33,290 bases of DNA from a virus, in IMG/VR virus record IMGVR_UViG_3300032086_000936, positions 1 to 33,290 of that record. The stretch is one strand, 5' to 3'. Position numbers and translations under genes: made by a program. Positions 25,980 to 33,290 of the stretch are shown here, one piece after another. Positions within the stretch are counted from its first letter, which is position 1, and every line of letters begins with the position of its first letter. The notes beneath the pieces were generated by a model, which was given only the letters and a program-made list of their open reading frames with translations, was not told where the DNA came from and ran no database searches.

Positions 25980-28202
25980 ATGGCAACCGTTGATGAAATG
26001 CTACAAACGCTGCAACAAGAGCAGCAATCTATAAAGCAGGGACAGGATCAGACCCAATCACAGTTGCTAACGATTGAGCAAATGTTGGGGGAACTTCAAG
26101 CCCCTGCGCCAACTGCGGCGGCACCAGAGCCAGAAAAACAATCACTTTTTGAGTGGTTTAAGGGTGGCAAGCGTGAAGAAAACATCCCACTTATTCAGGG
26201 CGCATATTTAGGTTTGCCATCTGAAAAAGCTGCGCAAATGACTGCGTTACTTACAACAACTGCAAGCGATGATCGTCTTCGTTCAGGCATCAAAAAGATT
26301 TTGCCAAATGCGCAATTTGATAAAGACCAATATGGAAACTTGGTGGTGATTGCTCCTGTCTATCGCGATGGGAAAGAGACACAGCAATACACACGCTTCT
26401 ACCCCAACCCTAAAGGCTTAAACGCTGTTGATCTGATGCAAGCAGCGGGCGCAGTTACTTTAGGCCAGGGGATTGCTCTTACAGGTGGTGCGCTGGGTGT
26501 TCCGACTGCTGGCGTTTTAGGTGGTGGTCTTATTGGTATGACCGAAGCCGCTATTGTTGAAGCAGCAAGTAGCGCGTTAAGCGATGACCCATTCCAAGTG
26601 TTTGATGTTCCTATCGGGTTTGTGGGTGGTGCTGCTGGTGCTAAAGCTGCACAAGTTCTTGGCGACATTATTGCGAAAGTTAAAAGCAAGCCGTCTGCTG
26701 TTCTTGATAAAGAAGGCAATCTAAAGCAAAGCGTTCGCACACAGCTTACGGAGCTAGGTTTAGACCCAGACAACATTTCTGCTGAATTAGCGTCTAAAAT
26801 ACGGCAGCAAGTGCGCCAAGTTGGACAACCAGAAGCATCAGCAAGATTGGCTGAAGCAGAAAGTTTACCAACGCCCGTGCCGTTAACAAGAGGCGAGGCA
26901 TCTGGATCACGCGCACAACAGTTGTTTGAGGATCAAGTAGAAAGCGGCATGTTTGGCGAGCCAGCGCGATTGACGATGGAAGCAAGACGCGCACAGCAAC
27001 AAGCAGCAGTGCAAGAAAACCTAGCTCAAATGCAAAGAGGTTTAGGTGGCGAGGAAGTCGTTGACTTAGGCCAAGGGGGCCGTGCTGCACAAGAGGCTTT
27101 AGCACAGCAACGCCAAGCGGAGCGACAAGCTGCCACACAAGCATTTAGGGAAGCAGAGCAAGCGGGTTATGCGTTTGTATCGCCAGACCTAGCTGGTGGC
27201 GTTTCTGACGACTTGCGCGGGGTTCTACGCAATTACAACCCAAGCGAAGTTTCAGCGACTACAAGCATTGTTGATGAAATGGACGAAATACTAGCCACTG
27301 GTGGAGATGTTAAACGTCTATTCCAGTTGCGTCAGCGTCTTGTAAATACTGGTGCGGCGGGAACGCCAGAGCAATCGGCAGCAAGCGCAATTCGTAGACA
27401 GCTAGATAATTCACTAGAAGCGGCAATTGATAATCAGCTTCTAACAGGAAACCCAGAGGCAGTAACTAAACAGCTTGCAGCTATCCGTAATTATGCCGAT
27501 TTTGCGCAAAAGTGGAAAAAGGATGGCATTCTAAAGAAACTGACCGAAGTCACAACACGCGATGGTGATCGTGTATTTAAGCAAGACCCTGCGAGTGTTG
27601 CCAATTACTTATTCGGTGCAAAAGGTGCTAAATTGGTAGGCGCACCGCAAATGGCGCGTGACTTAGCTACGCTAAAAAGAACTTTGCCTGCGGATCAATG
27701 GAACACACTTCGTCAGGAAGCGTTCTTGCTCATGGCAAACCGTGCGCAGAATGTTGGTCGCAGTGGAGACATTGAAGTATCTGGCACGAAATTCCGTAAT
27801 TTCTGGAATGAAATGCAGAACAACAATCCCGACTTAGTGAATGGTTTGTTTACTAAAGAGGAAAAGCAATTGATTTCGCGCTTTGCGTCTGTTGCTTCAA
27901 GGGTAACAGGTGGTGCTAAAAACTACTCTAACACAGCAACAGCGGCTGGCGGTTTAATTCAGCGCATTGCAAACTCTCTAGGCAACACCACAGTTGCACG
28001 GTTGGCATTACGCGCACCTATCATCAAAGGTATTACCGAAGCAGTTGCAGGCACCAGAGCAGATCAGGCATTTAAAATACCTCTGGGGCGCGCTACACAA
28101 CCAATTAGCGGTGCTGCGGGTGCGGCTACTGCGGGCGAAATAGGTGGCGAGCCTTTCTATGACCTTTACGAAGGCATAACTGGCGTAGATATACCGCGAT
28201 AA
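25980..28202 (+). CDS. Large internal virion / ejection protein
   Basis: 740 residues. The N terminus is a Gln/Glu-rich coiled coil, then a Pro/Ala linker, a globular region with a Gly-rich hydrophobic stretch (Gly-Gly-Ala-Leu-Gly-Val-Pro-Thr-Ala-Gly-Val-Leu-Gly-Gly-Gly, about 165-182, possible membrane insertion), long Ala/Gln/Arg helices (about 270-400), and a globular C-terminal half. This fits the large ejected proteins of P22- or T7-type phages that form the channel across the envelope. No enzyme motif visible. Third in the run of internal-protein genes preceding the portal. Confidence 0.6.
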   Translation: MATVDEMLQTLQQEQQSIKQGQDQTQSQLLTIEQMLGELQAPAPTAAAPEPEKQSLFEWFKGGKREENIPLIQGAYLGLPSEKAAQMTALLTTTASDDRLRSGIKKILPNAQFDKDQYGNLVVIAPVYRDGKETQQYTRFYPNPKGLNAVDLMQAAGAVTLGQGIALTGGALGVPTAGVLGGGLIGMTEAAIVEAASSALSDDPFQVFDVPIGFVGGAAGAKAAQVLGDIIAKVKSKPSAVLDKEGNLKQSVRTQLTELGLDPDNISAELASKIRQQVRQVGQPEASARLAEAESLPTPVPLTRGEASGSRAQQLFEDQVESGMFGEPARLTMEARRAQQQAAVQENLAQMQRGLGGEEVVDLGQGGRAAQEALAQQRQAERQAATQAFREAEQAGYAFVSPDLAGGVSDDLRGVLRNYNPSEVSATTSIVDEMDEILATGGDVKRLFQLRQRLVNTGAAGTPEQSAASAIRRQLDNSLEAAIDNQLLTGNPEAVTKQLAAIRNYADFAQKWKKDGILKKLTEVTTRDGDRVFKQDPASVANYLFGAKGAKLVGAPQMARDLATLKRTLPADQWNTLRQEAFLLMANRAQNVGRSGDIEVSGTKFRNFWNEMQNNNPDLVNGLFTKEEKQLISRFASVASRVTGGAKNYSNTATAAGGLIQRIANSLGNTTVARLALRAPIIKGITEAVAGTRADQAFKIPLGRATQPISGAAGAATAGEIGGEPFYDLYEGITGVDIPR

Positions 28203-28214
28203 AAGGAAACAGAT

Positions 28215-30353
28215 ATGCGCATTGAACCAATGGACGAAATGACGGTTGAAGGCATCATCCAAAAGGCTGTGCAAGATGCTGTGGACTTTATTGAGGCTGA
28301 AATATCTGAGCCAAGGCTAAAAGCCCAACGCTACTTTGATGGCGAAACCGACATTGGCTACGAAGATGGTCGGTCTAAGGTTGTTGCTACAAAGTGCCGT
28401 GACGTTGTTCGCGGTATTAAACCATCTATTCAGCGCGTATTTCTAAGCACAGAAAACCCTGTAGAGTTTGTGCCTCGTATGCCAGAGGACGTGCAAGTTG
28501 CAGAGCAAATGACACGTTATGCAAACTATAAGTTTATGCAGAACAATGGTTATCGTTTGCTGAGTGACGTATTCCAAGATGCGATGGTTAAGAAAACAGG
28601 CATTGCCAAGGTAATGTTTGAGGACAAAACCCGCAGCGAAATCTACACTGTTACTAACCTAACAGACGAAGAATACCAGTATATGGTAGAGCCTGATGAT
28701 ATTGAGGTTCTAGAGCATACGGTAACTGCAAGCATAGAAATTGATGAAATGGGCGTTGAGATTGAGCGTCCTATTCACGATGCAAAGGTTAGCCGCCAAA
28801 TCCCTGATGGCGATATTTTGATTGAAAGCATCCCGCCAGAGGAGTTCTTCATAGATAGAAACGCGCGTTCTATTGATGACTTCTTTGTAGTAGGCCACCG
28901 CACAGACATGACCGTGGGCGATCTAATCGCAATGGGTTATGACGAGGACGAGTTGTTTGGCTTGCAAGGCTCTATGGCTACGTTTGAAGCAGAGGCAGAA
29001 TATGAACGCCGTGGCTATGCTGTAGACGAAGATGACGACGAAAGCGCAGACCCAACTTCTAAGAAAGTTGTGGTAACTGAGGCTTATATGAAGGTGGACG
29101 TGGAAGGCACAGGCATTCCGCAGCTTTACCAATTCATCCTGGGCGGCACGAACTACAAGATGCTATCGTATGAACTAGCAGATGAAGTGCCGTTTGCAGT
29201 GTTTGAGTGTGATCCAGAGCCACACGCATTCTTTGGGCGCAGCCTTGTTGACCTAGTTATGGACGATCAGGACGCAGCGACAGCTATGTTGCGCGGTGTT
29301 CTTGATAACGTAGCACTAACCAACAACCCAGGCTTGGAAATTGTAGACGGTCAAGTTTCCGTAGATGATCTTTTAAATAACGAGATTGGGCGCATTGTTC
29401 GGGTTAAGCAACCTGGCAGCATTCGTGAACAAGTTGTGCCTTTCACAGCGGGTTCTACGCTCCCTGCACTACAATACTTTGATATGTTGGTAGACAACAA
29501 AACTGGTGTATCCAAGGCATCACAGGGTCTTGATCCTGATGTATTGCAGAGTGCTACGGCTACAGCGGTTGCGGCTACTATGGAAGGTGCTGCGGGTCAG
29601 GCAGAGGTGATTGCGCGTAACTTTGCAGAGGGCGGCATGAAACGCCTGTTTAAGCTGATTGCGTCAACGATCATTAAAAACACAGACAAAGAAGAAATCA
29701 TCCGTCTAAATAACCAGTTCGTTGCAGTTGATCCGCGCGTCTGGAATGCGGATATGGATTTGATTGTAAACGTAGGTGTTGGCACAGGGCGCGAAAACGA
29801 AAAGGCTGCGGTCTTGCGCGAAACCCTACAGATGCAAATGAGTGTGTGGCAGCAATACGGCCCGAACAATGGGTTGGTGACAATGACGAATGTTCGTAAT
29901 ACGCTTGCGGATATGTTGGCGGCTGTAGGCTTGAAAAACGCAGAGCGTTATTATTTGCCAGTTACGTTTGAAAGCGAACAACAGCTAATCGCACAGAAAC
30001 AGCAAGAGGCTGCAATGCAAGCGCAACAACAACAGCAAGCGGGAATGCCTGCAAGCGATCCTAACCAGGCGTTCTTGGCAGCGGAACAAATGAAAGCTCA
30101 AGGCAAGATGCAAGTGGATATGGCTAAGTTGCAGCTAGACGCACAAAAGGCACAAGCTGACCAACAGTTTAAGATGCACGAATTAGCGATGAAAGACGAT
30201 CTATCACGCGATGAAATGGTGCAAGACTTGGCTGTTAAGGTTGCTGAGATACTTGGCAAATACGGATCAGCTATTGATGTCGCAGCGGTAAAGGCAGAGC
30301 AAGACGCGCCAAGACCGCATAACGAAGAAATGATGGGTGGCTATGGATTATAA
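28215..30353 (+). CDS. Portal protein
   Basis: 712 residues, near the 725 of the P22 portal. The N-terminal part has Arg-Tyr-Phe-Asp-Gly-Glu and Asp-Gly-Arg-Ser-Lys-Val-Val, then Asp-Val-Val-Arg-Gly-Ile-Lys-Pro-Ser and Arg-Val-Phe-Leu-Ser-Thr-Glu-Asn-Pro-Val-Glu-Phe, which recur in large portals of this type. Ile-Pro-Pro-Glu-Glu-Phe-Phe-Ile-Asp occurs near 212-220, followed by His-Ala-Phe-Phe-Gly-Arg-Ser-Leu-Val-Asp. A Gln/Ala/Lys-rich C-terminal helix (about 595-670) matches the barrel of such portals. It forms the dodecameric DNA gate. The next gene starts within its last codons. Confidence 0.85.
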   Translation: MRIEPMDEMTVEGIIQKAVQDAVDFIEAEISEPRLKAQRYFDGETDIGYEDGRSKVVATKCRDVVRGIKPSIQRVFLSTENPVEFVPRMPEDVQVAEQMTRYANYKFMQNNGYRLLSDVFQDAMVKKTGIAKVMFEDKTRSEIYTVTNLTDEEYQYMVEPDDIEVLEHTVTASIEIDEMGVEIERPIHDAKVSRQIPDGDILIESIPPEEFFIDRNARSIDDFFVVGHRTDMTVGDLIAMGYDEDELFGLQGSMATFEAEAEYERRGYAVDEDDDESADPTSKKVVVTEAYMKVDVEGTGIPQLYQFILGGTNYKMLSYELADEVPFAVFECDPEPHAFFGRSLVDLVMDDQDAATAMLRGVLDNVALTNNPGLEIVDGQVSVDDLLNNEIGRIVRVKQPGSIREQVVPFTAGSTLPALQYFDMLVDNKTGVSKASQGLDPDVLQSATATAVAATMEGAAGQAEVIARNFAEGGMKRLFKLIASTIIKNTDKEEIIRLNNQFVAVDPRVWNADMDLIVNVGVGTGRENEKAAVLRETLQMQMSVWQQYGPNNGLVTMTNVRNTLADMLAAVGLKNAERYYLPVTFESEQQLIAQKQQEAAMQAQQQQQAGMPASDPNQAFLAAEQMKAQGKMQVDMAKLQLDAQKAQADQQFKMHELAMKDDLSRDEMVQDLAVKVAEILGKYGSAIDVAAVKAEQDAPRPHNEEMMGGYGL

Positions 30354-30585
30354 GAAACGTGCAATTAGGGCTAAAGAGCTACTGCGCAACGATGACTTCC
30401 TAGCCATCTTACAAGATTTGCGTGATCGCCAGATGGAGATTTTCGCGAATACCGCCGCCCAAGAAGTGGATAAACGTGAGGATGCTCACGCCATTTTGCG
30501 GGCATTAAATCAAATTAAGTATCTTTTGCAGGCTGATGTAGATGCAGAGAAACTTATAGAGAAAAAAGGATCGGCACCGCAATGA
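30343..30585 (+). CDS. Small helical protein between portal and scaffold
   Basis: 80 residues from ATG 30343 (GTG 30337 is alternative), overlapping the portal stop by 11 bases. Entirely helical and charged: Lys-Arg-Ala-Ile-Arg-Ala-Lys-Glu-Leu-Leu-Arg-Asn, then Glu-Ile-Phe-Ala-Asn-Thr, and a final Ala-Leu-Asn-Gln-Ile-Lys-Tyr-Leu-Leu. Such small genes between portal and scaffold are common in marine short-tailed phages and may assist capsid assembly. Function unknown. Confidence 0.6.
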   Translation: MDYKKRAIRAKELLRNDDFLAILQDLRDRQMEIFANTAAQEVDKREDAHAILRALNQIKYLLQADVDAEKLIEKKGSAPQ

Positions 30586-31580
30586 CGACTGAACCCAACC
30601 CAAGTAGCATTGATGCTATTGCAAATTCACTTATGGCGGCAGAGCCTACCAGTGAAAGTAATCTGAACGAAGTTGCAGACGATTTGATCTTGGAACCTCA
30701 AGACGTTGAACCTGAGATTGAAGAAGAAGCAGCCGAGAGTGAAGATGTCGCTGACTACGACAGCGATGATGATGAGTTCGTAGATGAGGATGAATACGCA
30801 GACGAAGCAGCCGTTCCGTTGGAGCTTTCTGATGATCTGGAGCTAGAGGTTAAATCCGATGGCGCAGTGAAGAAAGTGACCCTAGCGGAGCTAAAGCGTG
30901 GCTACGCTGGACAAGATTACATCCAAAAGACGATGGAACAGAACGCCCAACAGCGCAAAGAGGTTGAGCAACTTTCCGAAGTCATGCAGCAAGATCGCCA
31001 ACGATTGGCTGAACTTGTTAATGCACTTGAGCAAGGCAACGCTCCCATGAGGCCACAACAACCATCAAAGGAGCTGCAAAACAGTGACCCTTTAGGTTAT
31101 TTGGAAGCGATGGAGCAATACCGTGAAGATGTCGCAAGATACGACCAATTCCAACAACAAACACAAGCTGAGTTGGAAAAGGCGCGGCAGCAAGAATACG
31201 CATTATCTCAGCAATATGCGCAACAACAAGCCGAGTTACTTCGCCAAGAGATACCAGAGTTAAATGATCCTGAAAAAAGCAAACAGCTTATGACGGACAT
31301 TACAGATGTAGCTACAAACTACTACAAGGTGCCTCAAGAGGTATTAGGGGCGTTGACGCATGGTTGGGAGTTTAAAATTATGCGTGATGCGGTGGCTTAT
31401 CGCAAACTTCAGGAGAAAAAGGGCAAGGTAGAGGAAAAAACCAAAGCCGCGCGTCCTTTAGTCAAGCCAGGTGCTAAACAGTCCAAAACCCAATCGTCCG
31501 AAAGGAAACGCCAACAGGCACGGGCGAAAATGCGTAAAGATGGCTCACCCGATAGTGTAGCCAATTTTCTCTTGTCATAG
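30582..31580 (+). CDS. Scaffolding protein
   Basis: 332 residues. The first 105 residues are strongly acidic, with runs of Asp/Glu, then a Val-Lys-Lys-Val-Thr-Leu-Ala-Glu-Leu-Lys-Arg-Gly-Tyr segment (common in phage scaffolds), then a Gln/Glu/Lys coiled coil from about 120 to 225, and a basic C terminus (Lys, Arg, Gln) that could contact the coat protein. Acidic N terminus, central coil, basic C-terminal tail and location directly before the capsid gene are the standard scaffold profile. Overlaps the previous gene by ATGA. Confidence 0.85.
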   Translation: MTTEPNPSSIDAIANSLMAAEPTSESNLNEVADDLILEPQDVEPEIEEEAAESEDVADYDSDDDEFVDEDEYADEAAVPLELSDDLELEVKSDGAVKKVTLAELKRGYAGQDYIQKTMEQNAQQRKEVEQLSEVMQQDRQRLAELVNALEQGNAPMRPQQPSKELQNSDPLGYLEAMEQYREDVARYDQFQQQTQAELEKARQQEYALSQQYAQQQAELLRQEIPELNDPEKSKQLMTDITDVATNYYKVPQEVLGALTHGWEFKIMRDAVAYRKLQEKKGKVEEKTKAARPLVKPGAKQSKTQSSERKRQQARAKMRKDGSPDSVANFLLS

Positions 31581-31595
31581 TGAAAGGACACTACA

Positions 31596-32561
31596 ATGGC
31601 TGTAACAGCTAATACAAACGAGACATATGATGTCTCTACAATTCGTGAAGACCTCAGCGATGCGCTGGCGTCTATCACACCAACAGAAACTATCTTCATG
31701 TCTACAATCGGCACACGCAACGTAGACAACACTTACTTTGAGTGGAGTGAAGTAGATTTGGCAGCGGCTGGCGCAAACCGTCAGATCGAAGGTGACGTTG
31801 GTCTATCTAACTCAGCACCTACAAATGCTGTGAGAAAAGGAAACTACAGCCAGATCAGTGCCAAGGTTGTAGAAGTGAGTTCAACCGCAACGGCTGTGAA
31901 CGGCGTAGCGGATGCACAAACAGTTGCGCGTCAAGTCGCCTATAAGTTGAGCGAAATGAAACGTGACATGGAAAAAATGTTGTTGGACAACGTAGCAGCG
32001 TCAGCGGGTGCTTCTGGCACAGCGCGTCAAACTGCGGGTCTACCAGCGTTTTTGACATCTAACGTTGCTCGCGGCACTGGTGGTGCTAACGGCACAACAT
32101 CTGGTTCTGGTGAAGCAGGCTACCCAGATGCGGCAGCTACAGACGGCACACAACGTGCAATCACAGAAAGCATCCTAAAAGATGTTATTGCTGATTGTTG
32201 GGACAACGGTGCAGAACCATCAGTTGTTCTATGTGGATCGTTCAATAAGCAAACTATTTCTGGCTTTACAGGTAACGCAACACGTTACAAAGAGGCAGAG
32301 GATAGCAAGCTAAATGCTGCGATTGATGTCTATATTTCGGACTTCGGTGAACTTCAAATTGTCCCTGCACGCCATATCCGTGCGCGTGACGTGTTCGTTC
32401 TTGATCCGAACTATGCAGCGGTTGCTTACCTACAAACAGCGAAGCAAGAGCCTCTTGCAAAAACTGGTTTGTCAGAGCGTCGTTTGATTTCTGCGGAATA
32501 TGGCCTACAGGTCACTTCACAGAAAGCACACGGTGTCGTTGCGGACTGCACAACATCATAA
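31596..32561 (+). CDS. Major capsid protein, SU10/DUF5309-like
   Basis: 321 residues. The N-terminal Tyr-Asp-Val-Ser-Thr-Ile-Arg-Glu-Asp-Leu-Ser-Asp-Ala-Leu, Ser-Ile-Thr-Pro-Thr-Glu-Thr-Ile-Phe-Met-Ser, Trp-Ser-Glu-Val-Asp-Leu-Ala-Ala-Ala-Gly-Ala-Asn-Arg-Gln-Ile-Glu-Gly-Asp and Arg-Lys-Gly-Asn-Tyr-Ser-Gln-Ile segments, with the helix Ala-Tyr-Lys-Leu-Ser-Glu-Met-Lys-Arg-Asp-Met-Glu, match the SU10-type major head protein family. It should adopt the HK97 fold. AAGGA precedes the ATG by 8 bases. It is followed by a stable hairpin. Confidence 0.85.
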   Translation: MAVTANTNETYDVSTIREDLSDALASITPTETIFMSTIGTRNVDNTYFEWSEVDLAAAGANRQIEGDVGLSNSAPTNAVRKGNYSQISAKVVEVSSTATAVNGVADAQTVARQVAYKLSEMKRDMEKMLLDNVAASAGASGTARQTAGLPAFLTSNVARGTGGANGTTSGSGEAGYPDAAATDGTQRAITESILKDVIADCWDNGAEPSVVLCGSFNKQTISGFTGNATRYKEAEDSKLNAAIDVYISDFGELQIVPARHIRARDVFVLDPNYAAVAYLQTAKQEPLAKTGLSERRLISAEYGLQVTSQKAHGVVADCTTS

Positions 32562-32567
32562 TAGATT

Positions 32568-32586
32568 GGGGGCTACGGCCCCCTTT
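32568..32586 (+). terminator. Hairpin terminator with UNCG tetraloop after the capsid gene
   Basis: GGGGGC-TACG-GCCCCC (32568-32583) is a 6-bp GC stem with a UACG loop, followed by TTTCACTTT. The T-tract is short, so it may be a partial terminator that keeps capsid message high. The same 16 bases occur in the leftward operon at 3228-3243. Confidence 0.6.
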
Positions 32587-32603
32587 CACTTTGAGGTGGT
32601 AGT

Positions 32604-32870
32604 ATGGCTAAAATTAAAATCACAACAGATAAAACCTGGGTCGGCGGCAAGAAAGCTGAAAAGGGCCAGACATATGAAGTGACAGCGGCAGAGGCTAAAG
32701 CACTTATTGCCAATGGCTTCGGTGAAGAAATTACAAAGGCTGCGCCAAAACGTGCGCGTGATACCAAGGGAAAGTTAAAAGCTGATGACCCTTCTACGCC
32801 AGAAGTGAACGAAGCGTGGGAAGGCGGGAAAGCACCTAAGAAACGCGGAAGGCCAAAAAAGAATGTCTGA
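32604..32870 (+). CDS. Small protein with AT-hook-like C terminus
   Basis: 88 residues, GAGG upstream. The N-terminal 45 residues form a compact beta-beta-alpha unit (Lys-Ile-Thr-Thr-Asp-Lys-Thr-Trp-Val-Gly-Gly, Gln-Thr-Tyr-Glu-Val-Thr, Ala-Lys-Ala-Leu-Ile-Ala-Asn-Gly) of the type seen in small phage head proteins. The C terminus ends in Lys-Lys-Arg-Gly-Arg-Pro-Lys-Lys, the core of an AT-hook that binds the minor groove of AT-rich DNA. It overlaps the following gene by 8 bases. A capsid-associated DNA-contact role is possible. Confidence 0.6.
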   Translation: MAKIKITTDKTWVGGKKAEKGQTYEVTAAEAKALIANGFGEEITKAAPKRARDTKGKLKADDPSTPEVNEAWEGGKAPKKRGRPKKNV

Positions 32871-33147
32871 CACTATTCTAAATACTGAGTGGCACACAGA
32901 GGACGACAAGGTTGTTGTAAAGCGCACCCAGGATATTCAAAAGATTTTGGACTTTAACAAAGAGCGCAACATTGACGGTCACAACCGTAAATCTGACATG
33001 CGTTTGGCTGGTTCAATACCTTTTGTGGTTGCTGAAATGTGGTCACGGGAATGCGGAGCCAAAATCGGGTCGCAAGAGTTCGCAGAATATGTTAAAAAGA
33101 AATTGATGAGTGGCGAATTTAGCAAGCTGATTGCAAATGGATACTAA
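32863..33147 (+). CDS. Conserved-type small phage protein
   Basis: 94 residues. Val-Val-Val-Lys-Arg-Thr-Gln-Asp-Ile-Gln-Lys-Ile-Leu-Asp-Phe-Asn, a Met-Arg-Leu-Ala-Gly-Ser-Ile-Pro-Phe-Val-Val-Ala-Glu-Met-Trp segment and a C-terminal Lys-Leu-Met-Ser-Gly-Glu-Phe pattern resemble a small gene often found after capsid genes in marine short-tailed phages. Function unknown; possibly virion assembly. Its last codons overlap the candidate start of the membrane protein at the right edge. Confidence 0.6.
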   Translation: MSDTILNTEWHTEDDKVVVKRTQDIQKILDFNKERNIDGHNRKSDMRLAGSIPFVVAEMWSRECGAKIGSQEFAEYVKKKLMSGEFSKLIANGY

Positions 33148-33290
33148 AATGGCGACACCTATAAAAGTAAATCTACAGGCCATGTCTTTTGGCTTGGCTT
33201 TAATTGTTCAGACTATCCTATTGGTTGGTTATATCACTGGCATTGCTTCTGATGTTGAAACAGCAGTGCGTGATATTGACCGCAACATGA
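33137..33290 (+). CDS. Membrane protein, 5' part only (runs off the window)
   Basis: Open frame from ATG 33137 (or ATG 33149, one base after the upstream stop) to the end of the window, 51 codons plus one base. A polar N terminus is followed by one hydrophobic segment (about residues 17-37, with Leu, Ile, Val and Gly) and an acidic helix (Asp-Val-Glu-Thr-Ala-Val-Arg-Asp-Ile-Asp-Arg). It would have an anchor and a charged coil, as in small holin-like or spanin-like proteins. The open frame at bases 1-222 could be its other end, although direct joining is two bases out of frame. Confidence 0.55.
   Translation, partial: MDTKMATPIKVNLQAMSFGLALIVQTILLVGYITGIASDVETAVRDIDRNM

Noticed and set aside
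1-33290. Terminal direct repeats or CRISPR array
   Set aside because: The first and last bases do not match each other by eye; the only regular repeats are the protein-coding propeller repeats and the 23-bp iterons, neither with spacer-like structure.

Overview
The window is almost wall-to-wall phage genome of about 33 kb, with no bacterial flanks. It looks like a podovirus-type (short-tailed) phage, probably from a marine alphaproteobacterial host. The virion genes match the SU10/P22-like plan: an SU10-type (DUF5309-like) major capsid protein, a roughly 710-residue portal, a gp4-type adaptor, a gp10-like tail hub and several ejection-type internal proteins. There is no sheath, tape-measure or tube gene. 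The gene-transfer-agent type holin, the DUF6321 protein and the marine-type small genes point to the host group. That is inference from family resemblance, not a database result. I see no integrase, DNA polymerase, RNA polymerase, tRNA or CRISPR array.

Layout. (1) 1-1864, rightward: two small membrane proteins, then a lysis cassette (EF-hand membrane protein, holin, GH19 endolysin) behind a near-consensus sigma70 promoter. (2) 1836-3374, leftward: eight tightly overlapping small genes, four of them under 60 residues. (3) 3484-3927, a lone rightward RusA resolvase. (4) 3891-6700, leftward recombination/regulation operon: HNH (DUF968) nuclease, PD-(D/E)XK-like nuclease, DUF1367-like protein, a protein combining an RNA-polymerase alpha-CTD-like domain with a sigma-region-4-like HTH, SSB, and a Rad52/Erf-like annealing protein. 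(5) 6789-10668, rightward: HTH regulator, zinc ribbon, lambda-O-like initiator with candidate origin iterons inside it, a possible helicase-loader-like partner, a ParB-methyltransferase fusion and a small membrane protein. (6) 10670-33290, rightward late region: terminases, small basic proteins, adaptor, a large fibre block with three tandem seven-repeat (propeller-like) proteins, tail hub, internal virion proteins including one with a lysozyme-like domain, then portal, scaffold and capsid at the far end.

How it fits together. The initiator and its partner would recruit host replication proteins. The annealing protein, SSB, nucleases and RusA would handle recombination and branched DNA. The HTH protein and the alpha-CTD-like protein are the likely switches. 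The two intergenic regions that drive the leftward operons (3375-3483 and 6701-6788) share an identical 13-bp box and TGTTTACA boxes, so both operons may answer to one regulator.

The most interesting items are the alpha-CTD/HTH fusion (5023-5520), the three tandem seven-repeat adhesin-like genes (16051-20684), and the 23-bp-period repeats inside the initiator gene. The two window ends carry what look like the two halves of one membrane protein, but they do not join in frame.
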